This document shows positions 42,547 through 53,740 of a stretch of 64,000 nucleotides of DNA, piece by piece. The notes under the pieces are model-generated. The model was not told the DNA's origin, did not search any database, and worked only from the letters and a program-made list of their open reading frames with translations. The position numbers and the translations under genes are program-made. This stretch comes from Catellatospora sp. IY07-71 (GTDB lineage Bacteria > Actinomycetota > Actinomycetes > Mycobacteriales > Micromonosporaceae), in NCBI RefSeq assembly GCF_018326265.1, contig NZ_AP023360.1, positions 660,501 to 724,500 on the forward strand. The letters run 5' to 3'. Every line of letters starts with the position of its first letter. Within the stretch, counting starts at the first letter, position 1.

Positions 42547-43974
42547 TCATTGGCCCGGGCGGCCCACCTCGAACAGCCACTTCTGGAACAGGGAGTCCAG
42601 CTGCTGCCCGCTCACCCGCTCGGCCAGCTCGATGAACTCGGTGGTGGTCGCGTTGCCGTCGCGCTGCTCGCTCGCCCACGTCTTCAGGATCTCGAAGAAC
42701 TTGTCGTCGCCGACCTGCTTGCGCAGGGCGTGCAGGGTCATCCCGCCGCGCTCGTACACGCTGCCGGAGAAGATGTTGTCCGCGCCGGGCGCGCCGGGTG
42801 CGATGTCCCAGATCCGGTTGCCCGGGTCGTCGTAGCGGGAGTCGAACTCCTCCTGCACGGTGGACACGCCGAGCTTCTCGCCCCACAGCCACTGCGCGTA
42901 CGTGGCGAAGCCCTCGTTGAGCCAGATGTGCTGCCAGGCCTGCACCGACACGCTGTCGCCGAACCACTGGTGGGCCAGCTCGTGGGCGACCACGATGGTG
43001 TTCGCGCCGCGGCTCCAGAACGCGTCGGAGTAGACCGGCCGGGTCTGCGTCTCCAGCGCGTAGCGCACCCGCTCGTCGTCGATCACGATGCCGCCGTACG
43101 CGTCGAACGGGTACGGCCCGAAGTACTGCTCCAGGAAGTCGACGATCTCGGTGGTGCTCGCCATGGCCTTGTCGATCTCGCCCTTGGGCAGCGTCTCGGC
43201 GACCGCCGTGAGCACCGGCTTGCCCTTGTGGGTGCCCTCGACCAGCCGGTAGTCCCCGATCACGAAGGTGGCCAGGTAGGGCGCCATCGGCGAGGTGACC
43301 CGCCACTTCCAGCTGGTCCACGTGCCCTGGGCGGTCCTGCCGTCGAGCAGCCCGTTGCTGATCGCCTCCAGTTGCGTGGGCACGGTCAGCTCGATGGTGT
43401 AGAGCGCCTTGTCCTTCGGGTGGTCGTTGACCGGGAACCAGGTGGTCGCCGACTCGGGCTCGCCGAGCGTGAACGCGCCGTCGTGGGTGGTCAGGAAGCC
43501 GGTGACCCCGAGGTCGGGCGCCTTGATCGCCTTCGGCACGCCGCCGTACGACACCACGGTCACGAACTCCTTGCCGGTCGCGAGCGGCGCGCCGGGCGTG
43601 ATGATCAGCTCGTCGCCGTCGCGGGTGGACGTCGCGGCGGCCCCGTCCACGGTGACCTTGTCCACGGTCAGCCCGTGCAGGTCCAGGTGGAACTTCGACA
43701 GGTCGGACTTGGCCGTGGCGGTGACCGTGGCGACGCCGGTGAGCAGGTCGCTCGCCGGGTCATACTTGATCTTCAGGTCGTACGCGGACACGTCGTAGCC
43801 GCCGTTGCCGTACGTCGGGAAGTACGGGTCGCCCGCCCCCGCGAGGTCCACCGGCAGCGGCACCGGGGCGGGGAAGTCCGCCGCACCGGTGAACAGCGGC
43901 CTGCTCGGCCCGCCGCATCCGGCCGCCAGCGCGGCCGACACCGCCGCCGCCACGATCCACGCACGCCTGCCCAT
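42547..43974 (-). CDS. M1-family metallopeptidase lipoprotein
   Basis: 475 residues from ATG 43974 (GGGAGGGG upstream; an ATG nine codons earlier lacks such a site). The signal peptide ends in LAAGC. The zinc motif is HELAHQWFG, with the third ligand in NEGFATY 19 residues on. The usual GAMEN exopeptidase motif is replaced by the region LETQTRPVY, as in many secreted actinobacterial members, so classical aminopeptidase activity is not assured. The gene ends about 68 bp before the GMC gene. Confidence 0.9.
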   Translation of the reverse strand: MGRRAWIVAAAVSAALAAGCGGPSRPLFTGAADFPAPVPLPVDLAGAGDPYFPTYGNGGYDVSAYDLKIKYDPASDLLTGVATVTATAKSDLSKFHLDLHGLTVDKVTVDGAAATSTRDGDELIITPGAPLATGKEFVTVVSYGGVPKAIKAPDLGVTGFLTTHDGAFTLGEPESATTWFPVNDHPKDKALYTIELTVPTQLEAISNGLLDGRTAQGTWTSWKWRVTSPMAPYLATFVIGDYRLVEGTHKGKPVLTAVAETLPKGEIDKAMASTTEIVDFLEQYFGPYPFDAYGGIVIDDERVRYALETQTRPVYSDAFWSRGANTIVVAHELAHQWFGDSVSVQAWQHIWLNEGFATYAQWLWGEKLGVSTVQEEFDSRYDDPGNRIWDIAPGAPGADNIFSGSVYERGGMTLHALRKQVGDDKFFEILKTWASEQRDGNATTTEFIELAERVSGQQLDSLFQKWLFEVGRPGQ

Positions 43975-44024
43975 GGGCCCCTCCCGCCGTAGATCCTCCA
44001 CCCTAACCGCCCCCTACATGATCA

Positions 44025-44064
44025 AAGCTCCCGCCATGCTGTCGGAACAGCGCGGCGGGAGCTT
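44025..44064 (-). terminator. Terminator of the guaB-guaB3 operon
   Basis: AAGCTCCCGCC (44025-44035) pairs with GGCGGGAGCTT (44054-44064) plus an inner GCTG/CAGC stem; on the minus strand it ends in TTTGAT. The arms repeat the sequence seen at 4917 and 17196. Confidence 0.8.
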
Positions 44065-44080
44065 CGGTCAGGAGCGGGGA

Positions 44081-45220
44081 TCAGCGGTCGAGCATCAGGC
44101 CGACCTTCTGGAACTCCTTCAGGTCGCGGTAGCCGCACTTGGCCATCGCCCGCTTGAGGCCGCCGAACAGGTTCAGCAGGCCGTCGGGGTCGGTGGCCGG
44201 GCCGAACAGCACCTGCTCCAGCGAGCCCAGCGGCTCCGGGGTCAGCCCGATCGAGCCGCGCGGCAGCTTCGGGTGGCTGGCCGACGGGTGCCACCACAGG
44301 CCGTTGCCCGGCATGCCCTCGGCCAGCGACAGCGGCGCGCCGAGCATGACCGCGTCCGCGCCGCAGCCCAGCGCCTTGGCGATGTCGCCCGAGGTGTGCA
44401 GGTCGCCGTCGGCGATGAGGTGCACGTACCGGCCGCCGGTCTCGTCCAGGTAGTCCCGGCGCGCCGCGGCCGCGTCCGCGATCGCGGTGGCCATCGGCAC
44501 CCGGATGCCCAGCACGGTGTCCGTGGTGGTCAGGTGGTCCGCGCCGATGCCGACGATGACGCCGGCCGCGCCGGTGCGCATCAGGTGCAGCGCCGTCTGG
44601 TAGTTCGTGCAGCCGCCGACGATGACCGGCAGGTCCAGGTCGGCGATGAACTCCTTCAGGTTCAGCGGCTCGTCCACCGTGGAGACATGCTCGGCCGAGA
44701 CGAGGGTGCCCTGGATGACCAGCAGGTCCACCCCGGAGTCCAGGATGACCGGCGCCAGCGCCAGGGTGTGCTGCGGCGAGACCCGGACCGCCACGGTGAC
44801 GTTGCCGCCGCCGTCGGCGGCCATGGCGCGCATCTCGCGCACCCGCTCCGCGATCAGCTCCGGCTTGATCGCCTCAGCCGCGTAGAGCTGCTGCAGCCGG
44901 GCGGTCATGTTCTCCTCGTCGCCCGCCTCGGCCAGCGCCTCCAGCTGCTTGCGCGGGTCCTCGTAGCGGGTCCACAGGCCCTCGACGTTGAGCACGCCGA
45001 GGCCGCCGAGCCGGCCGAGCGCGACCGCCGAGGCCGGGCTCATCGTGGCGTCGGACGGGTGGGCCACGCACGGGATGCCGAACTTGTACGCGTCGAGCTG
45101 CCAGTTCGTCGAGACGTCGTCCACATCGCGGGTACGGCGGCTCGGCACGATCGCGATGTCATCCAGGTGGTAGCCGCGCTGCGCGGTCTTCCCCTGGCCT
45201 ATCTCGACGATGTCACGCAC
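44081..45220 (-). CDS. guaB3: GuaB3 family IMP dehydrogenase-related protein
   Basis: 379 residues with an IMPDH/GMPR TIM-barrel and no CBS domains. IGQGKTAQRGYHLDDI is the family-typical N-terminus. At the active-site loop, where IMPDH has GPGxICTTR, this protein has GADHLTTTD: the catalytic Cys is Thr. It is therefore unlikely to follow the standard IMPDH mechanism. It lies 39 bp after guaB and is probably co-transcribed with it, the arrangement of Rv3410c-Rv3411c. Confidence 0.92.
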   Translation of the reverse strand: MRDIVEIGQGKTAQRGYHLDDIAIVPSRRTRDVDDVSTNWQLDAYKFGIPCVAHPSDATMSPASAVALGRLGGLGVLNVEGLWTRYEDPRKQLEALAEAGDEENMTARLQQLYAAEAIKPELIAERVREMRAMAADGGGNVTVAVRVSPQHTLALAPVILDSGVDLLVIQGTLVSAEHVSTVDEPLNLKEFIADLDLPVIVGGCTNYQTALHLMRTGAAGVIVGIGADHLTTTDTVLGIRVPMATAIADAAAARRDYLDETGGRYVHLIADGDLHTSGDIAKALGCGADAVMLGAPLSLAEGMPGNGLWWHPSASHPKLPRGSIGLTPEPLGSLEQVLFGPATDPDGLLNLFGGLKRAMAKCGYRDLKEFQKVGLMLDR

Positions 45221-45259
45221 GGTTGGTCCTCTCCGAGGTTCGCTTCAGCATGGCAGAAC

Positions 45260-46858
<1,599 letters not shown>

Positions 46859-46964
46859 TCACTCGGGCGGGCCGCCTCGGGACGCTCGACGGCATCGCGA
46901 TCTGTCGCTGACGCGCGGGGGACTCATGCCCCCGCTGCCGCGCCGAGAGGACTAACGTGAAGGG

Positions 46965-47345
46965 GTGCAGCACGACGAGCCCATTGACCCCTTCCACGGG
47001 GACCCGACCGACCCCACGGCGGGCCTCTCGGACCCCGAGGGCGACACGTACGGCGAGCTTTCCACCCAGGAGCGCGCCGACCTGCTCGCCGACCTCGCCG
47101 AGCTCGAGGTCTACCAGGTGCTGCTCTCTCCCAAGGGCATCCGGGGCCTGGTCGTGGACTGCGAGGACTGCCGCGAACCGCACTACTTCGACTGGGACCT
47201 GCTGCGCGGCAACCTGCGCCACCTGCTCGACTCGGGCCGCCCGCGGGTGCACGAGCCCGCCTACGACCCCGACCCCGACCACTACGTCACCTGGGAGTAC
47301 GCGCGCGGCTACGCCGACGCCGTCGACGACATGGTCGAGGAGTAG
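46965..47345 (+). CDS. DUF5319 family protein
   Basis: 126 residues from GTG 46965. It is strongly acidic, with a CEDC pair in VVDCEDCREPHYFDWDLLRGNLRHLL and an aromatic-acidic C-terminus. There is no signal or membrane segment. It corresponds in position and character to Rv3412 beside guaB2. Paired Cys and charge suggest a small regulatory or binding protein, but the function is unknown. Confidence 0.85.
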   Translation: MQHDEPIDPFHGDPTDPTAGLSDPEGDTYGELSTQERADLLADLAELEVYQVLLSPKGIRGLVVDCEDCREPHYFDWDLLRGNLRHLLDSGRPRVHEPAYDPDPDHYVTWEYARGYADAVDDMVEE

Positions 47346-47394
47346 CCAGAAAACGCCGTCCGCCGGTCGGAGCCCCGGCTACGCCGCCCAGCAT

Positions 47395-47422
47395 GAAGCC
47401 GCGCCCAGCCGGGCGCGGCTTC
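47395..47422. terminator. Bidirectional terminator between DUF5319 and bldM-like genes
   Basis: A perfect 12-bp stem GAAGCCGCGCCC (47395-47406) with its complement at 47411-47422 surrounds a four-base loop, between convergent genes. Confidence 0.8.
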
Positions 47423-47435
47423 GCTGCCTCCGACG

Positions 47436-48215
47436 TCAGAAGACCAGGCCCGCCCGGAAACCGGCGGCCACCGCGTGGGCGCGGTCGCGCGCGCCCAGCT
47501 TGCGGAACAGGCGTCTGGCGTGCGTCTTCACGGTGTCCTCGGAGACGAACAGGTCCCGGCCGATCTCGGCGTTGCTCTGCCCGTCGGCCATGCCCCGCAG
47601 CACCTGCAGCTCGCGCTCGGTCAGCGTGACCGAGCGGGCCGGACGCACCGGCGGGCCCTCGCCGGCCTGGTCACCACGCTGGGCGGGCACCACCGCGGAC
47701 GGCATCGCCGCAGCCGGGCGGTTCGCGTACGGCACGGACATCCCCGGGCCGGCCGGCGGCATGGGCCGCCCCGGACCGGCGGGCGCCCTGGTCGCCCCCG
47801 CCATCACCCCGGCGACCGCCGGGCGGGCGGCGTCGGCGGTACGTGCGGCGGGCCGGCTGACCAGCAGCAGCGCCTTGGCGGCGGTGCTCACCGGATCGGG
47901 CTCGGTGCCGCCGATGAGCCCGCGGGCCCCGGCGCGGATGGCGGCCTGCGCCGTCGCCGGCTCCTCCGGCCCGAACAGCAGCAGGAGCGTATGCGGCACC
48001 GCGGCCATCACCTTCCGGGTGAATCCGACCGTGTCCGGTCGGGTCAGCGCCGTGTCCGCCAGCACGATCCCGGCCGGGAACGCGGCGAGCTGCGCTATGG
48101 CCTCGGCGGCACTGGTCGCGGTGCGTACGCCCGCGGCCACCCCCAGGCGCTCGGCGCACGAGGCGATGGTCGCGGCCGCCGCGGCGGTGCGGACGCAAAC
48201 GAGGACGGTCTGCAC
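47436..48215 (-). CDS. bldM: BldM-like orphan response regulator with degenerate receiver
   Basis: 259 residues from GTG 48215 (GAGGGGG upstream). The C-terminal LuxR-type helix-turn-helix, LTERELQVLRGMADGQSNAE then DLFVSEDTVKTHARRLFRKL, matches Streptomyces BldM closely as I recall it, and the gene is divergent from a WhiD/WhiB3 homologue, as bldM is. The receiver keeps an Asp in VLADTAL but lacks the acidic pair at its start (VLVCVRTAA) and the usual switch Thr and Lys. A Pro/Ala linker of about 60 residues separates the domains, making it longer than Streptomyces BldM. Role: developmental transcription factor, by homology. Confidence 0.82.
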   Translation of the reverse strand: MQTVLVCVRTAAAAATIASCAERLGVAAGVRTATSAAEAIAQLAAFPAGIVLADTALTRPDTVGFTRKVMAAVPHTLLLLFGPEEPATAQAAIRAGARGLIGGTEPDPVSTAAKALLLVSRPAARTADAARPAVAGVMAGATRAPAGPGRPMPPAGPGMSVPYANRPAAAMPSAVVPAQRGDQAGEGPPVRPARSVTLTERELQVLRGMADGQSNAEIGRDLFVSEDTVKTHARRLFRKLGARDRAHAVAAGFRAGLVF

Positions 48216-48416
48216 GGTGATCCCCCTCTCTCCTGCGAAGAAGACCACGAGACACCCAGATCATTACGCACTTTCCGGGGATTCCGTCGAAAACTCAGTC
48301 CAGCTCTACCTGATCATCCACTGGATGGCGACAAGTGGACGTACATGGCGTAACGTGCTGACGTTGTCCTAAATCTCTTCGCTTGACCCCAAGCCTCCCA
48401 TCCCCTAGGAGGTCAC
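48216..48416. promoter_or_regulatory. Divergent promoter region of bldM and whiD
   Basis: Two hundred bases serve both developmental genes. TCCACT (48317-48322) and AGTGGA (48334-48339) form an inverted repeat. A GCGTAA half-site near 48348-48353 and AACGT-GCTG-ACGTT just after it lie closer to whiD; BldD-type regulators favour related sequences, but this is only suggestive. AGGAGGT at 48407-48413 is the whiD ribosome-binding site. Confidence 0.45.
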
Positions 48417-48782
48417 ATGGCTCACTTCCGCAGACTTCCCGGTCCGATAGCCGACGTTTGGGACTGGCAGCACCACGGCGCGTGTAAAGGCCGTGACAGC
48501 CTGCAGTTTTTCCACCCCGATGGTGAGAGAGGCTCATCTAGGGGCCGCCGCGAGAACGCGGCGAAACAGGTGTGCGGGCGGTGCCCGGTCCGAGCCGAGT
48601 GCGCCGCGCACGCCCTCCTCACCCGCGAGCCGTACGGCGTCTGGGGTGGTTTCACCGAGCACGAGCGGCACCGCCTCCTCCAGATCGGCTGGCGCGACGT
48701 CGCCGACCGCCGCGGTGACCGCGTGGACGTGCAGCGGCTCGAATCCCGCCTGTCCGCCTCGGTCAGCGCACCTGCACGCTGA
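48417..48782 (+). CDS. whiD: WhiB-family iron-sulfur transcription factor (WhiD/WhiB3 type)
   Basis: 121 residues. The four cluster-binding Cys follow the family pattern: one in HHGACKG, then CGRC and a Cys six residues on in VRAEC. GVWGGFTEHER is the WhiB turn that contacts sigma factor region 4, followed by a basic stretch. RLPGPIADVWDWQ and FFHPDGERG match WhiB3 as I recall it, and the synteny (Rv3416 near groEL1; Streptomyces whiD beside bldM) supports the call. Its 3' end overlaps the convergent oxidoreductase gene by 20 bp. Confidence 0.92.
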   Translation: MAHFRRLPGPIADVWDWQHHGACKGRDSLQFFHPDGERGSSRGRRENAAKQVCGRCPVRAECAAHALLTREPYGVWGGFTEHERHRLLQIGWRDVADRRGDRVDVQRLESRLSASVSAPAR

Positions 48783-50418
48783 TCGTGTGCCATCCCGTCG
48801 CCCCGTCCGGGAACGGATCGAGGCGCGTCTCCGGCTGCAGCTGACCGGTGCTGTCGGCGGCGCGCACCGCCAGCGTGTGCGGGCCCGGCGTGGCGTCCCA
48901 CCGGAAGGTCCACTGCCGCCAGGTGTCCGGCGACACCGTGCCCGCCGGGTCCGCGGGCTGCCACGGGCCGTCGTCGACGCGTACCTCCACCGCGGTGACC
49001 CCGCGGTGCTGCGCCCAGGCGACCCCGGCCACCACGACCGTGCCCGCGTCGACCGTGCCCCCGTCGCGGGGCGTGTCGATGCGGGACTCGGTCTTGATCG
49101 GGCCCTGCGCCGCCCAGCCCCGGCGCACCCAGTACGCGTCGAAGTCGGCGAAGGAGGACAGCTCCAGCTCGGTGACCCACTTGGTGGCGCTGACGTAGCC
49201 GTACAGGCCCGGCACCACCATCCGCACCGGGAAGCCGTGCTCGACCGGCAGCGGCTCGCCGTTCATCGCGACGGCTAGCATCGCGTCGCGCCCGTCGCGC
49301 AGCGCCGCAGTCGGCGTGCCGCAGGTCCAGCCGTCCGCCGAGCGGCTCACCACCTGGTCCGCGCCGTCCAGCGGCCCGGCCTCGGCCAGCAGGTCCTTGA
49401 GCGGCACGCCCAGCCAGCGCGCGTTGCCGATCAGGTCCCCGCCCACCTCGTTGGAGACGCACGCCAGCGTCACGTACCGCTCGATCATCGGACGGGCGAG
49501 CAGCTGCTCATAGGTGAGCGTCAGCGGCCGGGCCACCCGCCCGTGAATGCGCAGCTGCCACGCCGCCGGGTCGACCTGCGGCACCACCAGCGCCGTGTCG
49601 ATGCGGTAGAAGACGTCGTTCGGGGTGACGAACTCGGACAGCCCGTTGACCGGCGGGTTCACCGTGTCCGGCAGCGGCGGGGCCGGGCTGGCCGGTGCGG
49701 GCAGCTTGACCTCCGCGCGCGCCTGCTGGACGCCCTGCCGCGCGGACAGGGTCCGCCCAAGGAAGCCCACCACTGCGGCCGCCCCGAACCCGGCCACGCT
49801 CAGCCGCAGGAACCGCCGCCGCCCCGCCTCCCGCGCCGTCCGATCGGCACCAGCCGGACCGCCGTGCGCCGTCGCAACCGGATCCGGCGCGAGCTGCGGC
49901 GAGGCGGCCTGGTCCGGTGTGCGGGCCGCGGGCGCGGCGGGTGCGGCCTCGGGGACGCCCTCGGCGGCTGCCGCGGCGCGCAGCAGCAGGTGCAGCACGG
50001 CGACGGCGGCGGCCGCGCCGAGCAGCGACGGCAGCACCGCCGCCGGGCCCGCGTTCGGGCGGGTGAGCGCGGCGGCCGCGCCGATCAGGCCGAACAGGGC
50101 GATCCCGGCGACGCCCCAGCGGAAGTCACGCCGCGCCGCCAGGCCGACCAGCGCTGCGAACACCGCGAGCAGCAGGGCCGTGCCGACCAGCAGGGCGATC
50201 TTGTCGTACACCCCGAACACGCTGATCGCGAACGCCTTGACCGGCTCCGGGACGGCGTCCACGACCACGCCGCCCACCGCGATCAGCGGCGCGCTGCGCG
50301 GGCCCGTCCATACCGCGACCAGCTCACCCAGGCCTACCGCCACCGCGGCGGCGGCGAGTCCCGCCACGACCGCACGTCTCCGACTCACCACGCCTGCCAG
50401 TCTGCGCCCCGCGGTCAC
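48763..50418 (-). CDS. Membrane-tethered molybdopterin-dependent oxidoreductase (sulfite-oxidase fold)
   Basis: 551 residues. Five hydrophobic segments fill residues 1-150. After a Pro/Ala linker a second export-type signal, GRRRFLRLSVAGFGAAAVVG (about 201-220), appears. The oxidoreductase domain follows: molybdenum-ligand Cys in TLACVSNEVGG, then the GYVSATKWV region, and a C-terminal Mo-co dimerisation domain (WRQWTFRWDA). The substrate is unknown. The arrangement places the catalytic part outside the membrane. Confidence 0.88.
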   Translation of the reverse strand: MTAGRRLAGVVSRRRAVVAGLAAAAVAVGLGELVAVWTGPRSAPLIAVGGVVVDAVPEPVKAFAISVFGVYDKIALLVGTALLLAVFAALVGLAARRDFRWGVAGIALFGLIGAAAALTRPNAGPAAVLPSLLGAAAAVAVLHLLLRAAAAAEGVPEAAPAAPAARTPDQAASPQLAPDPVATAHGGPAGADRTAREAGRRRFLRLSVAGFGAAAVVGFLGRTLSARQGVQQARAEVKLPAPASPAPPLPDTVNPPVNGLSEFVTPNDVFYRIDTALVVPQVDPAAWQLRIHGRVARPLTLTYEQLLARPMIERYVTLACVSNEVGGDLIGNARWLGVPLKDLLAEAGPLDGADQVVSRSADGWTCGTPTAALRDGRDAMLAVAMNGEPLPVEHGFPVRMVVPGLYGYVSATKWVTELELSSFADFDAYWVRRGWAAQGPIKTESRIDTPRDGGTVDAGTVVVAGVAWAQHRGVTAVEVRVDDGPWQPADPAGTVSPDTWRQWTFRWDATPGPHTLAVRAADSTGQLQPETRLDPFPDGATGWHTISVQVR

Positions 50419-50475
50419 CTCCAGGCCATGCCCGAACGCCTTACCGATCCCTTACCGCTCAGCCCCTCCGGGATC

Positions 50476-50538
50476 CGCAGTTTCGGGGAAACTGCAGCGG
50501 CCTCGCCTCCCGAAGCTGCAGTTTCCCCGAAACTGCAG
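50476..50538. repeat. Nested palindromes upstream of the oxidoreductase gene
   Basis: The arm at 50477-50498 (GCAGTTTCGGGGAAACTGCA and two more bases) is the reverse complement of 50515-50536. Each arm is itself a hairpin: GCAGTTT/AAACTGC around CGGGG, and CTGCAGTTT/AAACTGCAG around CCCCG. So two small hairpins or one large one can form. It lies between two minus-strand genes. Confidence 0.75.
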
Positions 50539-50573
50539 CCGAGCCGAGCCGAGCCCAGCGGCGTGGGCGGGGG

Positions 50574-51341
50574 TCAGGTGAGGGGGATGGTGACGGCGAT
50601 GTTGGGGGGTGCGGCGAAGCTGCCGTGGATGACGCTGAAGGAGAGGCGGACCTCGGTGACCTCGGGGCCGAGCACGCCGTCGAAGACGATGGTGCCGGTC
50701 GCCTCGCCGTCGGCGGGGACGGTCTCCGGCCAGTCGCCCGCGGCCGGGTCCGGCGTCAGCGTCCGGTCCGGGGCGGTGAGCTGGGCACGGCCGAACACGG
50801 GCAGCGTCAGCGCCTCGCCGCCGCTGTTCGCCCCGCGAATCCGGACCTTGGTGGCCTGGCTGGTGACCTCGACGCTCAGCACGGTGATCGTCAGCGGCCC
50901 GCCGGTCTCGGAGACCTCCTCCGCCAGCCGCTCCTGCCCCTGCTCCTGGCCCTTCTTGATCCACGGCGGGGTGGCGAACTCGTTCAGCTTCTGCACGGCC
51001 GCCTGCACCGCGGTGGTCGCCAGGTAGCCGCCGCCCGCGCACAGGCCGAGCAGCAGCACCGCGGTCAGCGCCAGCCCGGCTCCGCCGCGCCGGGGAGGCG
51101 TCGCGCCGCCCGCCGGACGGGCCGCCGCCGGTGCGGCGCTCTTGCCGGCGTTGCTCTTGGCGAGGTCGATGGCGCCGAGCAGCAGCGCCACCAGCAGACC
51201 CACCCCGCCGGAGATGAGCAGCGCCTTCGACTTGCTGACCTCGGCCGCGGTGAGGTAGTCGGTCAGTCCCGTGCCCAGGGTCGCCACCACGTAGGCCAGC
51301 CCCACGAAGCCGAAGTACCGCACGAGCCCGCGCCCTGTCAT
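50574..51341 (-). CDS. Membrane protein with extracellular beta-rich domain (unrecognised)
   Basis: 255 residues from ATG 51341. Two helices near the N-terminus and a third at about 88-110 (GLALTAVLLLGLCAGGGYLATT) precede a charged stretch and a soluble domain of about 110 residues (LTITVLSVEVTSQATKVRIRG). The domain reads as an Ig-like or DUF4352-like beta fold, but no family is certain. It lies downstream of groEL1 and is separated from it by a terminator. Confidence 0.72.
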   Translation of the reverse strand: MTGRGLVRYFGFVGLAYVVATLGTGLTDYLTAAEVSKSKALLISGGVGLLVALLLGAIDLAKSNAGKSAAPAAARPAGGATPPRRGGAGLALTAVLLLGLCAGGGYLATTAVQAAVQKLNEFATPPWIKKGQEQGQERLAEEVSETGGPLTITVLSVEVTSQATKVRIRGANSGGEALTLPVFGRAQLTAPDRTLTPDPAAGDWPETVPADGEATGTIVFDGVLGPEVTEVRLSFSVIHGSFAAPPNIAVTIPLT

Positions 51342-51390
51342 GGCAGGGACCTTATCGACGGCCGCCGTCGTCACCAACGACGGAAAGACG

Positions 51391-51424
51391 ACAGCGGGCC
51401 CCGGCCGGAGCCGGGACCCGCTGT
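51391..51424 (-). terminator. Terminator of groES-groEL1
   Basis: ACAGCGGGCCCCGG (51391-51404) pairs with CCGGGACCCGCTGT (51411-51424), one mismatch, about 20 bp after the groEL stop on the minus strand. Confidence 0.75.
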
Positions 51425-51442
51425 GCGGTCAGCCGTTCGGGC

Positions 51443-53104
<1,662 letters not shown>

Positions 53105-53115
53105 TTAAACGTCAC

Positions 53116-53153
53116 GATGCCCCGGCCCGCCCGTGAGGGCGGGCCGGGGCATC
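53116..53153 (-). terminator. Strong hairpin between groES and groEL1
   Basis: A perfect 17-bp GC stem pairs 53116-53132 with 53137-53153 around a GTGA loop, in the 68-bp gap between the two genes. It probably limits read-through or is a processing site, giving more groES than groEL1 message. Confidence 0.8.
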
Positions 53154-53160
53154 GCACAGA

Positions 53161-53469
53161 TCACTTCTCGACGACCGCGAGGACGTCGCGGGCGGAGAGC
53201 AGCAGGTACTCCTCGCCGGCGTACTTGACCTCGGTGCCGCCGTACTTCGAGTAGATGACCTTGTCACCCACCTTGACGTCGACCGGGATGCGGTTGCCCT
53301 TGTCGTCGACGCGGCCCGGGCCGACCGCCAGGACGGTGCCCTCCTGCGGCTTCTCCTTGGCGGTGTCGGGGATCACGAGGCCCGACGCGGTGGTGGTCTC
53401 AGCCTCGTTCGCCTGGACCAGGATCCGGTCCTCGAGCGGCTTGATCGCAACCTTCGTCGCGGTAGTCAC
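53161..53469 (-). CDS. groES: 10 kDa co-chaperonin GroES
   Basis: 102 residues from GTG 53469, chosen because AGGAGGG ends 7 nt upstream; the ATG two codons earlier is too close to that site. KPLEDRILV, the mobile-loop region [20 protein letters not shown], and [11 protein letters not shown]...[14 protein letters not shown] are all typical. It caps GroEL rings. First gene of the operon. Confidence 0.97.
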   Translation of the reverse strand: MTTATKVAIKPLEDRILVQANEAETTTASGLVIPDTAKEKPQEGTVLAVGPGRVDDKGNRIPVDVKVGDKVIYSKYGGTEVKYAGEEYLLLSARDVLAVVEK

Positions 53470-53596
53470 GAGCATACCCTCCTGGGGTATAGCCCCAGGT
53501 CCCGCGGCACGAGACCCAGGTGTTGTCTTCTGGTCGAGTAGGCCGCCCGGTGCGGCGCCGTCGTCGCGGGTGTCGGCGTCGCCGGGCGGTCGTGCG

Positions 53597-53623
53597 TTAG
53601 CACTCTGCATGGCAGGGTGCTAA
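53597..53623. promoter_or_regulatory. CIRCE element (HrcA operator), proximal copy
   Basis: TTAGCACTC (53597-53605), nine bases, GGGTGCTAA (53615-53623): one base off the TTAGCACTC-N9-GAGTGCTAA consensus. It lies at the predicted transcription start of groES. Confidence 0.93.
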
Positions 53624-53628
53624 CTCGA

Positions 53629-53657
53629 ACATTATGCCGGACCTAGCACTCAGTCAA
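53629..53657 (-). promoter_or_regulatory. Vegetative promoter of groES-groEL1
   Basis: On the minus strand TTGACT (-35, at 53652-53657) and TAATGT (-10, at 53629-53634) are spaced by exactly 17 bp. Each hexamer touches or adjoins a CIRCE copy, so HrcA bound to either would block polymerase. Confidence 0.85.
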
Positions 53658-53669
53658 GGAGAGTGCCAG
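53643..53669. promoter_or_regulatory. CIRCE element, distal imperfect copy
   Basis: CTAGCACTC (53643-53651), nine bases, GAGTGCCAG (53661-53669). The centre is conserved and the ends diverge. It overlaps the -35 box. Confidence 0.75.
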
Positions 53670-53740
53670 CCGCCACTCAGTGAATTATCCGATTCACCCT
53701 GGTGTCCGGCGCTCCCGGAGCACGCTGCGAGAATCAGCCC

